From JBAZWE01 sp041658605 (lineage in GTDB: Bacteria; Actinomycetota; Thermoleophilia; BMS3ABIN01): a stretch of DNA of 64,000 nt. The notes beneath the pieces are model-generated. The model did no database searches, was not told the DNA's origin, and saw nothing but the letters and a program-made list of their open reading frames with translations. Location of the stretch: the NCBI GenBank assembly GCA_041658605.1, contig JBAZZU010000011.1:4423-68422 (forward strand), read 5' to 3'. The translations under genes were made by a program, and so were the position numbers. Position 1 is the stretch's first letter. Each line of letters begins with the position of its first letter. Below, piece after piece: positions 1-8,745 of this stretch.

Positions 1-144
1 CTGCGCGCCGGCATCACCTTCCTGCTCAGTGTAGGCGGTCTGGGCAAATACGGGAACTGCCAGGCACATTGCCAGCAACAAGCCAATCAGGCAGGATGCG
101 GCCAGCGCAATATGTCGTTTTCTATTTTCTGGTTTCGGTTTCAT
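1..144 (-). CDS. N-terminus of an unidentified secreted protein (partial)
   Basis: Only the first 48 codons are present; the gene runs off the left edge. It starts at an ATG at 142-144 with AGGGA eight bases upstream. Residues 2-11 are basic, residues 12-33 form a hydrophobic core, and V-F-A at 32-34 followed by Gln gives a signal peptidase I site, so the product is probably exported. There is no lipobox. The 14 mature residues seen are acidic and uninformative, so no function can be assigned. Confidence 0.7.
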   Translation of the reverse strand, partial: MKPKPENRKRHIALAASCLIGLLLAMCLAVPVFAQTAYTEQEGDAGAQ

Positions 145-241
145 GGGCTAAGTCCCTATCGGATTCTGTGCGAATCCCTAAAGAAATAAACTTTCATCAA
201 ATGAAAGCTTAAAGGGAAGGCTGGTATTATTCGTCAATTCC

Positions 242-268
242 TTGCAGTAAAAATCTTTGTGTTATAAT
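242..268 (+). promoter_or_regulatory. Probable promoter of the initiator tRNA
   Basis: A perfect TATAAT lies at 263-268, eleven bases before the tRNA, with TTGCAG at 242-247 as a possible -35 box. The 15-base spacer is short. Confidence 0.55.
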
Positions 269-279
269 AACGCCGGTGA

Positions 280-356
<77 letters not shown>

Positions 357-522
357 CTTTAATACTCCGTGTCCGAAAGTCCTCCGAAGAACGCTTCCGC
401 AGATCCAGCATGACTCTTCATACATATCGATATTGCTCCGAGACGTATCCCAAGTCAAATTAAGAAAGATTAATTCCTTCAGAATAGCGTATCCAGATTT
501 CCAGTGACAGGCGCGTAGTGCA

Positions 523-2577
523 CTAATTAAGAACGGTCCCCAGTGCTTCGTTGAAATAGCCATTCCAAAGAACGCGTTGCGATGCCATTACCGGTGCCGG
601 AGAGCGCGTACCACTGATCCAGGCCTCGACTTTTACCGGTCCACCCATGACTCCGCCAAAGCTGGGGGTCACTTTCGCTCCGGCGGCAATTGTTCCTGTC
701 TGATATACAGTACCGGCGATTTCAATGGAGTAATCAACCGCGTAATTATTTGAGTTGGCCACCAGTATCCAGTTGAGACTTCCGGGGCTCTTTTGATCGT
801 ACCATGACCAGTAATATGAGGAATTGAGGCGCTCAACCGGATATCCCGGGACTTCCTCGAAGGAGGGACCCCAAAGTATACGCTGTGAAGCCAGGACCTG
901 ACGGCGGTCGTTGGCATTCTGCCAGCTACCGCTCTCTATATATGATCTAACTTCAACAGGACCGCCCCTCATTGAACCGAAGCGAGGTGTTACCATTTGG
1001 CCGGGCGCGAGAACGAAATAGTTCCTGCCGGGATTATCAGGATCCTGCATCTGGCGTCCGCCAATCCATATTTCGGCCCTGATCGTATCTGTGGCAGTAT
1101 ACGGATTTGCCACGAGAACCCAGTTCATTCCATCAATGTTGTCGTACCAGGTCCAGAGATAGTTGCTGGAAAGTTCCGAAGCCGGGATTCCCGGTACTTC
1201 GTTAAACGCGGTACCATTGCCCATAAGAACACGTTGAGACGAGATTACGTTAGCAGCGGAACCGCCTTGCTGAGTCCATGCCTGTACTTCGACCGGACCG
1301 CCCGAAATGCCATTGAAGCTTGGCGTGACTTTTTCGTTGGGATTGATCGTGCCGCTATCACGCAGAACTCCGGCAATCTTTATCTCATAATAGATCGAAT
1401 ATGCGTTGGGGTTAGCCACCAGAACCCAGTTTAGCGTCCCCCGGGTTTTCTGGTCGTACCATGGCCAGTAATAATGGTTAGAAAGCCTTGCCTCGTCGGT
1501 GCCCAGTACTTCCTCAAGTGATTTACCGGCCCAGAGGATTCTCTGGCTTACGACTATTGGTTGCGTAGTGCTCACTGTGACGGGCCCGCCAACCACTCCT
1601 GGAAACATGGGGGTTTCCGCGGGCGCGCCTACAGCCAGATCTCGATCAGCATATGTCAGTTGTCCGATTTTGACTGAGGTTCGCGCCGACGCCTGTCGGC
1701 CCGCGGGATTTACCATGAGTACCCAGTCATATGTACCAGGAGAGTACTGGTCATACCACGTGAAGTAGTAGCGTTTGGTCGGAGTGAAATTATCTGCGGT
1801 TACAAGCGTGCTGGCCTCAGCAGTTAGTCCAGCAGAATCCCAGGCTACGGCTCTCAAAGTATGGGAGCCCTGCAGACCCGTAGTGTCCCATATATAGGAA
1901 TATGGTGCCGATGCGTCTGATGCTACCAGTGAGCCGTCTATATAGAGGTCGACTTTAGTAATTCCGATGTTGTCCCAGGCGTTTGCGGTAAAAGTTACCA
2001 CGCCGCTTACTTTCGAGCTTCCTGTCGGTTGAGGTACGGAAACTGAGGGCGGAGTACTGTCTTCCGAAATGCCGCCAAAGTCGGTTGTCCAGTACCAGCC
2101 GTATGTGGAACCACCCACATAAACCCTTCCTATGCCAATAGCACGGAAGTTGGCGCCGAGCATATTGGCGTTATGGCCGGGCGAATTCAACCATGCATCA
2201 TATACAGTTTGCGCTGTCCCGTAACCTGCCGCTATGTTTTCTCCCAGCCAGGTATTGTACGTATAGCCGGCGGCTCGAATCCGGTCCCAGGGCGTAACGC
2301 CTTCAGGGGTGTTGTGGGCAAAATAATTCCTCGCGCCCATGTCATAGCTATGACCCTCTGAAGCATTGTAAAGTGAATTTGACAAGGTCAAAGGCGCCAG
2401 ACCATTGGCTTGCCGGTGATTGTTGATTAATGTAAGGAATGCAAGTTCTTCGTCATCGTATGCATAAGCCGCAGGTGCTGAAATCAGTACTGTGGCGAGT
2501 ATGGCTATAAACAGGACAGATATGAAAACCAACATCCTGTTTTTTGAATAACTGATGCTATTGAATGATTCACTCAT
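523..2577 (-). CDS. Secreted CAP-domain (SCP/PR1-like) protein with Ig-like domain and four C-terminal repeats
   Basis: The 684-residue product has a signal peptide (about 1-39, ending A-Y-A) followed by a CAP domain at 43-170 with the usual His76, Glu113 and His135 in GHSYDM, GENIA and GHNANM contexts. A bacterial Ig-like domain follows (about 175-265). Residues 270-684 are four copies of a unit of about 100 residues that begins W-x-WYD, contains NWVLVANP and GGPVEV, and ends SQR(V/I)LW. CAP proteins of this YkwD type are usually extracellular; the substrate is not known. The repeats suggest surface display or ligand binding, which is inference. It is a single gene, with GGGAG upstream of the start at 12-base spacing. 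Confidence 0.9.
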   Translation of the reverse strand: MSESFNSISYSKNRMLVFISVLFIAILATVLISAPAAYAYDDEELAFLTLINNHRQANGLAPLTLSNSLYNASEGHSYDMGARNYFAHNTPEGVTPWDRIRAAGYTYNTWLGENIAAGYGTAQTVYDAWLNSPGHNANMLGANFRAIGIGRVYVGGSTYGWYWTTDFGGISEDSTPPSVSVPQPTGSSKVSGVVTFTANAWDNIGITKVDLYIDGSLVASDASAPYSYIWDTTGLQGSHTLRAVAWDSAGLTAEASTLVTADNFTPTKRYYFTWYDQYSPGTYDWVLMVNPAGRQASARTSVKIGQLTYADRDLAVGAPAETPMFPGVVGGPVTVSTTQPIVVSQRILWAGKSLEEVLGTDEARLSNHYYWPWYDQKTRGTLNWVLVANPNAYSIYYEIKIAGVLRDSGTINPNEKVTPSFNGISGGPVEVQAWTQQGGSAANVISSQRVLMGNGTAFNEVPGIPASELSSNYLWTWYDNIDGMNWVLVANPYTATDTIRAEIWIGGRQMQDPDNPGRNYFVLAPGQMVTPRFGSMRGGPVEVRSYIESGSWQNANDRRQVLASQRILWGPSFEEVPGYPVERLNSSYYWSWYDQKSPGSLNWILVANSNNYAVDYSIEIAGTVYQTGTIAAGAKVTPSFGGVMGGPVKVEAWISGTRSPAPVMASQRVLWNGYFNEALGTVLN

Positions 2578-2870
2578 TGATACCAGGTACTCCCAGGGAA
2601 GATTTTTTCACAAGCCTTCTTTTTACAGGCAGCAACAATACCGCTTCTTAATAATTTCATCGGTACTGGGCCTGAACGGCTTGAAGAATTGCCCTGAATA
2701 AGCTAATTATGAGGCTGCCGAATGGCCGGTCAAGCTTTGTTTTATACCGATTGCGCTGGGGAATGAGCTTAATTTGATCCGGGGAGTCGGGATAGCCTGT
2801 CAGGCATCTTAGAGTCTGTCTGATACGACTAATCAAACTTACATACAGGTTAGCATAATGAAGAAGTTAA

Positions 2871-3135
2871 TTCGCAAAATCAAAAAATCGTTGGTCGGGA
2901 GCATTTGCAAAAAAAAGGGGGGGGGAGGCTTTATGGGCGGCACGAAACGAAAGTGAGACTGAAAAGATCTGGGATGCGAGAAGGTCCAAAGAGTCCGCGC
3001 TTGGAAACACGTTCCGCTTCCGGATAGTAGAGGATATAAGCGTTCCAAGGGGGAAAGTCCCGGAAATCCTGGAGCTCATAAAGCCTATCGGAGAAAAGCA
3101 TGAACTTAAGAACGCAGTCGACTGGTACTTATCGC
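2871..3135 (+). pseudogene. Remnant of an FAD-linked oxidase C-terminal domain (GlcD-like)
   Basis: An open frame without a start codon runs from 2871 into the 3' end of relA. Its translation contains EALWAARNE, then WDARRSKESALGN, then EDISVPRGKVPEILELIKPI. That pattern (EALW, an ARR helix, then a D-x-x-VP-R/K-x-K/R-I/V-PE stretch) is typical of the FAD_oxidase_C region of glycolate oxidase GlcD and relatives. About 85 codons remain, with the FAD-binding half and the C-terminal active-site part missing. A run of eight A and nine G lies at 2909-2925, in frame. The match is from memory of the family, so confidence is moderate. Confidence 0.5.
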
Positions 3136-5388
3136 CTAATCTTCTTCCATTCCCGGAGTCAGGCGGTATGCGTCGAAAACCGTGTCGATACCTTTGATGC
3201 TTTCCATGGCGGTATCCAGCAGCTTGGCATCGCCGATCTCCACAACGAATTTGTCCTTCACCATGTGGTCCGGGTTTGTGCTGCACTGGGCCGAGACAAT
3301 GTTGATGCCTGATTCGCTCAGAGTGCGTGAAATATCTTCGAGCAGGTGGCTGCGATCCATCGCCTCTACCAGGAATTCAGCACGGAAGGCCTTCTCTGAG
3401 GTTCCCTTCCACGCAACCTGAATAAATCTCTCACTGGCGCGCTGGTCAAGTGCTTTTGCGTTTGGACAGTCCTTGCGATGGATGCTTACCCCTTTGCCCA
3501 GGGATATATAGCCTACAATCTTGTCGCCCGGAAGTGGTTTGCAACATTTTGCCAGCCTTATGCCAACATCAGTAATTCCATCGACGCTGATTCCAAGTTT
3601 GCCCGGAGTAGCCGTTGCTGCCCGCTCGCGGGCTGGTATTGATGTTGACTTTGTGACTACTGATGGAATGTCGCCGGTGCCATCGAGCTGATGTGTAATC
3701 CTGGTCAATACCTGTTGTGGGGAGGTCTTGCCGGTCCCAAGACTTACATATAGGTCTTCAGCCTTGAGGAATCCCATCGAACGGGTCATCTCGACGAAAG
3801 CGGTCGACGCTACGATTTTCTGGCTGGCCAGCCCTTTGCGCCTGAGTGCTTCCTGAAGAAGTTCGCGGCCTATATGTTCGGAATCCTGACGACGCTCCTT
3901 CTTGAACCATTGCCGTATCTTGTTTCTTGCCCGGGATGTCTTTACGAATGTGAGCCAGTCCCGGGACGGTCCCTGGCTTGATTTTGATGTCAGGACTTCG
4001 ATGAAGTCACCGCTGTGAAGGGTATGCTGCAATGGGACGATGCGGCCGTCTACCTTGGCGCCAACACAGTGATGACCTACATCAGTATGGACTGCGTATG
4101 CAAAATCTACCGGGGTGGATCCAGCGGCCAGACTTATTACTTCTCCCTTGGGAGTGAAGACATAGACCTCTTCTTCGAACAGGTCGATACGAAGCGTCTT
4201 CATGAATTCCTTGGGATCCTCCGTCTCGCTTTGCCATTCCATCATCTGACGGAGCCATGCAAGTTTGTCGGCTGCCTGCTCCTTGGACTTATTTGACTTG
4301 GCCTGTTCCTTGTAAAGCCAGTGCGCGGCGATTCCATATTCCGCGGTCTGGTGCATTTTTTGAGTACGGATCTGGATTTCCAGCGGTTTGCCCTGTGGTC
4401 CGATCACGGTCGTATGCAGCGACCGGTACATATTGAATTTGGGCATGGCTATGTAGTCCTTGAAGCGCCCGGGCATCGGCTTCCAGAGGGAGTGGATTAT
4501 TCCCAGGGCGCCATAACAATCCTTGACTGTTTCCACCAGGACACGCATCGCGGTGAGATCATAGATCTCATTGAATTCCTTACCGCGCTTCACCATCTTT
4601 GTGTAAATGCTGTAGAAGTGTTTGGCGCGTCCTTCGATTTGCGCCTCGATGCCCACGTTCCCCAGCTCTACCTTGAGGTACTCAGCCACCTGGGCTACAT
4701 AGGTTTCCCGATCGGCACGCCTTTGGGCCACCATCTGCTGTAGTTCTGAGTATTTACGCGGATGCAATGCTCCGAACGCGAGGTCTTCAAGTTCCCACTT
4801 GATGCTGTAGATACCGAGGCGGTGGGCCAGTGGTGCATAGATCTCCAGGGTTTCTTTTGCCTTCTGTATCTGCTTCTGCTTGTCCATATAGCAGATTGTC
4901 CGCATGTTATGGGTGCGGTCCGCAAGCTTGATCAGGATCACCCTGATGTCCCTGGCCATGGCGATGATCATCTTGCGCAGGTTGTCTGCCTGTTCTTCTT
5001 CCTCGCTTTTTAGCGAAACCTTCTGCAGTTTGGTGAGGCCATCGACCAGCTCGGCCACCTCATCACCGAACATTTTGCGGATGGTGTCGACGGTTGCGGG
5101 GGTATCCTCGACGACATCATGGAGCAAGGCTGCGGCGATGGTGACACTGTCGAGCTTGAGGTCTGCGCATATTCGCGCCGTGCCCAGCGGATGGTAGATG
5201 AAATCCTCGCCGCTTTTGCGAAAACGCCCCTCGTGCTGGCTGCGTGAGTACTGGAACGCACGCGTGATCAGGTCCTGGTTAAAATCGGGATTATATTCGG
5301 AGATAGCTTTGAACAGGTCCTGAAGAGCCGCTTCTTCGGAGCCTAGATCACCTTCTCGTTTAGCGACTTGCTCAAGAATTTTAAACAC
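3136..5388 (-). CDS. relA: Bifunctional (p)ppGpp synthetase/hydrolase, RelA/SpoT family
   Basis: The 750-residue protein has the full long-RSH layout. An HD hydrolase domain carries His90-Asp91 and V-V-E-D-T, and a synthetase domain carries the RFKDYIA and YRSLHTT motifs. A TGS domain (about 415-475), a CC/zinc-finger region with the AKCCKPLPGD motif, and a C-terminal ACT domain (about 665-745) follow. The R-x-K-D motif in the synthetase domain and an intact HD pair indicate that both activities are retained, as in Gram-positive Rel. It makes and degrades the stringent-response alarmone. The GTG start overlaps the last 46 bases of recJ and has GAGGG directly against it, so translational coupling is likely and the exact start is uncertain. 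Confidence 0.96.
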   Translation of the reverse strand: MFKILEQVAKREGDLGSEEAALQDLFKAISEYNPDFNQDLITRAFQYSRSQHEGRFRKSGEDFIYHPLGTARICADLKLDSVTIAAALLHDVVEDTPATVDTIRKMFGDEVAELVDGLTKLQKVSLKSEEEEQADNLRKMIIAMARDIRVILIKLADRTHNMRTICYMDKQKQIQKAKETLEIYAPLAHRLGIYSIKWELEDLAFGALHPRKYSELQQMVAQRRADRETYVAQVAEYLKVELGNVGIEAQIEGRAKHFYSIYTKMVKRGKEFNEIYDLTAMRVLVETVKDCYGALGIIHSLWKPMPGRFKDYIAMPKFNMYRSLHTTVIGPQGKPLEIQIRTQKMHQTAEYGIAAHWLYKEQAKSNKSKEQAADKLAWLRQMMEWQSETEDPKEFMKTLRIDLFEEEVYVFTPKGEVISLAAGSTPVDFAYAVHTDVGHHCVGAKVDGRIVPLQHTLHSGDFIEVLTSKSSQGPSRDWLTFVKTSRARNKIRQWFKKERRQDSEHIGRELLQEALRRKGLASQKIVASTAFVEMTRSMGFLKAEDLYVSLGTGKTSPQQVLTRITHQLDGTGDIPSVVTKSTSIPARERAATATPGKLGISVDGITDVGIRLAKCCKPLPGDKIVGYISLGKGVSIHRKDCPNAKALDQRASERFIQVAWKGTSEKAFRAEFLVEAMDRSHLLEDISRTLSESGINIVSAQCSTNPDHMVKDKFVVEIGDAKLLDTAMESIKGIDTVFDAYRLTPGMEED

Positions 5389-7994
5389 CCCTCATAAAAG
5401 GCCTGTACCTCGTTAAATGTGGATGACCGCTCAAGACTGGTCTTCCCTGATTCGAGTAAAGTCAACATCGGCTTTCCCGATTTATTCTCGATGGAAATCA
5501 AAGACAGCTCCTCGAGTACGCGCAAACATCTCGCGACCAGCATCGGTTGGCGGAGATACTTGCCGCCCGCCAGGAGAAGCCTTTCGGTGGTTTCATCAAG
5601 GGACCAAGTTTTTCCTGTATTCAGGTGCTTATATACCCTGGTCAGGGGAGCACGTAAATCGTACTCGTGTTCAAGCACTTTACCAGTAAATTGTACCTCA
5701 TCGGCACAGTAGAATAAATGAATCCATGCGTCCGGGGCATCTTCGATCATGGACACAAGCGATCCCATTCCGGGAGGAGGATCTATGAAGACCAGGTGAT
5801 CATGTGTAGACAGAAGGCCTGGATTCGAGGATGCGGTAGCGAAGTCCATCATGGAAATGGTTTGACCCGACCCAGCCGTCAGAATCGATCTTTCATTTAT
5901 TACTTTCGGGCTGCAACGGGAACTCATAAGCAACAAGTTATCGATAGAGTTGTTTGCCACCGGCAATTCCTGAGAAAGCAGGTGCCTTCTGCGGGCGACG
6001 TCTGATACCAGCAGAATGACGTTCTGGCCTCCTGATACTATTTTTGCCAACTGTCCCATTATGTCGCCCTGACCGCGCCGGTCAAACAGTCTGCCTCTCA
6101 GTTGTTTTCCCAGCGACTCAAGGCTGTCCTGGTCTATTCCATCGTCGTGATTCCAGCGCGCGGGAAGCACATTCGTTTCGTTGAGAAGGCTCCATAGGCC
6201 CGCACCAGCCAGGCGTTGCGGACACTCGTAATCACATAGGCAGTCACACATGCCCTTTGGTACATCACGGTGTCCGGATTGTGGGAAAAATTCACGCAGG
6301 ATCAGCTGCGGTGCGACGGAACCGTTGAATTCGTTACGCTCGAGCCTGAAGGCGACATCCCACTTGCCGGTGGCTTTCAGCTTTTCAAGAAGATAGGCCT
6401 GGCCGAAACCAATGGCGCTTGATCTGGCGCCACCCGCTTCGACCATGCACTGCAGGTGCCTGCCGTCCCTCGTTGCACGGGCGGCGCTGATACCGGAGCC
6501 CGTCACCAGAAGCTCAACAGACGGATTGCCGAGCCCGAAGGGCTCCATGCGGGAAAGTTCGTCGGCCAGATCGAGTGTCATCTCCCGGCCGCAGACCAGA
6601 GCGTCGACGTTGCGGGTCCGGTGGAGCTCCGTATCCGACATGACAGAGTCGGCCTGTTCTGCAAAACCATCCTGGAAGTCCTTAATATTATCCAGGCTAA
6701 TTGTGAGTCCGCATGCGGCGCTGTGGCCACCGTATTTTTCCAGCAGTGGTCGAAGATTTCTCAGCAACTGGTAGAGATCGACGCCGGGTATGCTTCGCCC
6801 GGATCCCTTGCCGAACCCCTGACCTTCGTCTTCGGCAATTACTATGACCGGACGGTTGTGGAGGTCGACGAGCCGGGAGGCTACAATCCCGATCACGCCC
6901 TCATGCCAGCCTTTAGAGCTGACAACGTAGCCACGCTGCTCTTTCCTCGGATCGGGCCAGCCGTTGATCATCGCTTCAGCCTCAGCGACCATCCGGTTTT
7001 CAATCCGCTGGCGTTCGCGATTGAAAGCATCGAGATCTCCAGCAAGTCTTTCCGCATCCTGCTCATTATCTGAGAGAAGCAATTCCAGTGCCGGGACTGG
7101 ATCTTCCAGGCGGCCGGCGGCATTGATCCTTGGAGCCAGCCGGAAGGCAACCATGCCGGCGTTGATGCGCGATGGTTCGACCTGCCCCACCCGCATCAAA
7201 TGGATCAGACCCGGCCTGTGGGTCCGCGCAAGCTGGACGAGGCCGCGTTTGACGAGATTGCGGTTCTCATCAAGCAATGGCACGCAGTCGGCTATTGTGC
7301 CGAGCGCTACCAGGTCCAGCAATTTCTGCAGGGACGGGTGCAGGCTCTCTTCCCGGCCAGTCGGACCAGGCCCGGCCAGGAGTCCCTGCGCCACCTTGAA
7401 AGCCAGACCGACTCCGGCAAGCTCCTTGAAAGGATAATCGCATAGCAGGGGAGATATGATCGGTGCGGCGGGAATATTCTCTTCTGCGGGCAGATGATGG
7501 TCGATGACAATTGATTCCATGCCCAGCTCAGTGGCACGCGCGAGCTGTTCCCTGGCGCTGATGCCGCAGTCAACCGTGATAAGAAGTTCGCAGCCGTCTG
7601 CCGCGATCTTTTCCACAGTAGATTTCGCTATACCGTAACCTTCGCGGAAACGATTTGGAAGATGGAAGCTGACTGCGGCTCCCAGCTCCTCCAGTACGGT
7701 AACAAGCAATGCGGTCGAGGTAATGCCATCTACATCATAGTCTCCATGCACACATATTTTTTTGCCTGAAGCGGCGGCCGTCCTGATGAGTGTGCATACC
7801 CTGTCCATTTCAGGAAAGAGAAAAGGATCATATAGCTCGCCCATGGGAGAGAGAAAGCGGCTGGCGGTTTCAGGTTCAAAATAGCCGCGACGGACCAGCA
7901 CGGTAGCCAGTATCTCGCTGACGCCAAGGCTTTGGGTAAGCTCTCTGACGGAGTCATAAGGTAGTGGGGCGGTATGCCATGTGGCAGAGTACAT
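5343..7994 (-). CDS. recJ: Single-stranded-DNA exonuclease RecJ with long C-terminal extension
   Basis: This is a 5'-3' ssDNA exonuclease of DNA repair. The DHH domain carries HGDYDVDG with Asp85, Asp87 and Asp89, VDCG, and DHHLP (165-167); the DHHA1 domain carries YGGHSAACG near 425. RecJ is usually about 570 residues, but this one is 883. The extra 300 residues resemble in position the C-terminal domain of Firmicutes RecJ (YrvE type) and contain a cysteine cluster, Cys583, 585, 587 and 591. I chose the ATG at 7992-7994 because AGGA sits eight bases upstream and the N-terminus MYSATW fits the family; the open frame extends 12 codons further to a TTG. The gene is upstream of relA in the same operon. 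Confidence 0.93.
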   Translation of the reverse strand: MYSATWHTAPLPYDSVRELTQSLGVSEILATVLVRRGYFEPETASRFLSPMGELYDPFLFPEMDRVCTLIRTAAASGKKICVHGDYDVDGITSTALLVTVLEELGAAVSFHLPNRFREGYGIAKSTVEKIAADGCELLITVDCGISAREQLARATELGMESIVIDHHLPAEENIPAAPIISPLLCDYPFKELAGVGLAFKVAQGLLAGPGPTGREESLHPSLQKLLDLVALGTIADCVPLLDENRNLVKRGLVQLARTHRPGLIHLMRVGQVEPSRINAGMVAFRLAPRINAAGRLEDPVPALELLLSDNEQDAERLAGDLDAFNRERQRIENRMVAEAEAMINGWPDPRKEQRGYVVSSKGWHEGVIGIVASRLVDLHNRPVIVIAEDEGQGFGKGSGRSIPGVDLYQLLRNLRPLLEKYGGHSAACGLTISLDNIKDFQDGFAEQADSVMSDTELHRTRNVDALVCGREMTLDLADELSRMEPFGLGNPSVELLVTGSGISAARATRDGRHLQCMVEAGGARSSAIGFGQAYLLEKLKATGKWDVAFRLERNEFNGSVAPQLILREFFPQSGHRDVPKGMCDCLCDYECPQRLAGAGLWSLLNETNVLPARWNHDDGIDQDSLESLGKQLRGRLFDRRGQGDIMGQLAKIVSGGQNVILLVSDVARRRHLLSQELPVANNSIDNLLLMSSRCSPKVINERSILTAGSGQTISMMDFATASSNPGLLSTHDHLVFIDPPPGMGSLVSMIEDAPDAWIHLFYCADEVQFTGKVLEHEYDLRAPLTRVYKHLNTGKTWSLDETTERLLLAGGKYLRQPMLVARCLRVLEELSLISIENKSGKPMLTLLESGKTSLERSSTFNEVQAFYEGCLKFLSKSLNEKVI

Positions 7995-8112
7995 CAGCAG
8001 CATCCTAACAACCACGCCAGATGGAAACAAACATGCCCGGCAGTTGCGCGTGCCGATGTTGTTAGCGCCGCCAGAAAACGGGAAACATAATTATGGATGC
8101 TTCATTGGTTTC

Positions 8113-8121
8113 TGGCATAAT
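8113..8121 (+). promoter_or_regulatory. Possible extended -10 promoter of the NifU-like gene
   Basis: TGG-CATAAT is a TGn extended -10 box, 44 bases before the start codon. I see no clear -35 box. Confidence 0.35.
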
Positions 8122-8165
8122 GTTCCGGGACGCGATAAGAGCGTCCTTTTATAAGGAGGTGAACT

Positions 8166-8390
8166 ATGCTGCGAGATAGAGTTGAACAGGCTTTGGAGAA
8201 GATCAGGCCCGCCCTGCAGGCAGACGGCGGCGACCTTGAACTTGTGGATGTAACCGACGAAGGCAAAGTGACCGTACGACTTACGGGAGCTTGTGGTAGT
8301 TGCCCGATGTCCCAGATGACACTCAAGATGGGTGTTGAGCAGAGACTTCGTCAGGAGGTTCCAGAAGTGGAGACGGTTGAGGCTATTTAG
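8166..8390 (+). CDS. NifU-like iron-sulfur cluster scaffold (NFU domain)
   Basis: The 74-residue product is a stand-alone NifU C-terminal domain. It begins with the expected helix ending in L-Q-A-D-G-G-D-L-E-L-V and carries the CxxC cluster ligand in GACGSCP at about residues 39-44. Proteins of this kind carry Fe-S clusters to client proteins in the cytoplasm. The start is well supported by AAGGAGG eight bases upstream. It is transcribed alone and is followed by a strong terminator. No other suf or isc gene lies in the window. Confidence 0.93.
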   Translation: MLRDRVEQALEKIRPALQADGGDLELVDVTDEGKVTVRLTGACGSCPMSQMTLKMGVEQRLRQEVPEVETVEAI

Positions 8391-8443
8391 AAACGCTATT
8401 ACAGCGCTTCTTGTGGCAACTGTTTCACAATTCCTGATTAATA

Positions 8444-8475
8444 AAAAAAGCGGCTGAGAAATCGGCCGCTTTTTT
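8444..8475. terminator. Bidirectional intrinsic terminator
   Basis: A-rich GCGGC at 44-54 pairs with GCCGC and six T at 65-75, around a 10-base loop. The A and T tracts flank the stem symmetrically, so it can end both the NifU-like gene and the small peptide gene on the other strand. Confidence 0.9.
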
Positions 8476-8492
8476 GTTCAGCATATAATTTA

Positions 8493-8609
8493 TCAGGGCT
8501 GTGGTGGTGGCGGCACAGTTATACTGCACGAAAAATTCACACAATCAAAAGTTATGTTCCTGATGTTATCCTTCTTCGTAAGAACAGGCTTTTCGTAAGT
8601 TGTCTTCAT
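8493..8609 (-). CDS. 38-residue orphan peptide with a lasso/RiPP-type leader
   Basis: This frame reads ATG to TGA and has AAGGAGG eleven bases upstream. A TATAAT-type -10 box lies about 50 bases further up, and a strong terminator follows 18 bases after the stop, so it looks like a real single-gene transcript. Residues 5-20 fit the spacing of lasso-peptide leaders (Tyr5, Pro8, Leu10, Thr20), with Asp14 where Gly is usual. The tail from 21 holds Cys23, Cys28 and a run of four prolines (33-36). If cleaved after the residue following Thr20, the core would lack the Asp or Glu at position 7-9 that closes a lasso ring. A different modification through the two cysteines is therefore more likely. No modification enzyme lies nearby. 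The RiPP assignment is inference. Confidence 0.65.
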   Translation of the reverse strand: MKTTYEKPVLTKKDNIRNITFDCVNFSCSITVPPPPQP

Positions 8610-8661
8610 TTATCCGGCCACCTCCTTCAGTCTGGCTGATTTCTGATTATAAAGCATGAGT

Positions 8662-8667
8662 ATTATA
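8662..8667 (-). promoter_or_regulatory. Probable -10 box of the orphan peptide gene
   Basis: TATAAT on the minus strand, with TTCAAA fifteen bases further upstream as a weak -35. A second TATAAT lies at 8646-8651. Confidence 0.45.
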
Positions 8668-8745
8668 CTACGCTTTAGTTGATTTGAATAGACCCCAGTG
8701 GGTCACTGGGCTTCCAGTCAGTGGTTTCCGATGCCCGATTCTTTA

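Noticed and set aside
2839..3286. Reverse-strand frames in the gap between the CAP gene and relA
   Set aside because: They have no ribosome site, and the opposite strand carries the better FAD-oxidase remnant.
8493..8609. A classical lasso peptide for the small orphan gene
   Set aside because: The core has no Asp or Glu in the position for ring closure, and no lasso B/C enzymes are near.
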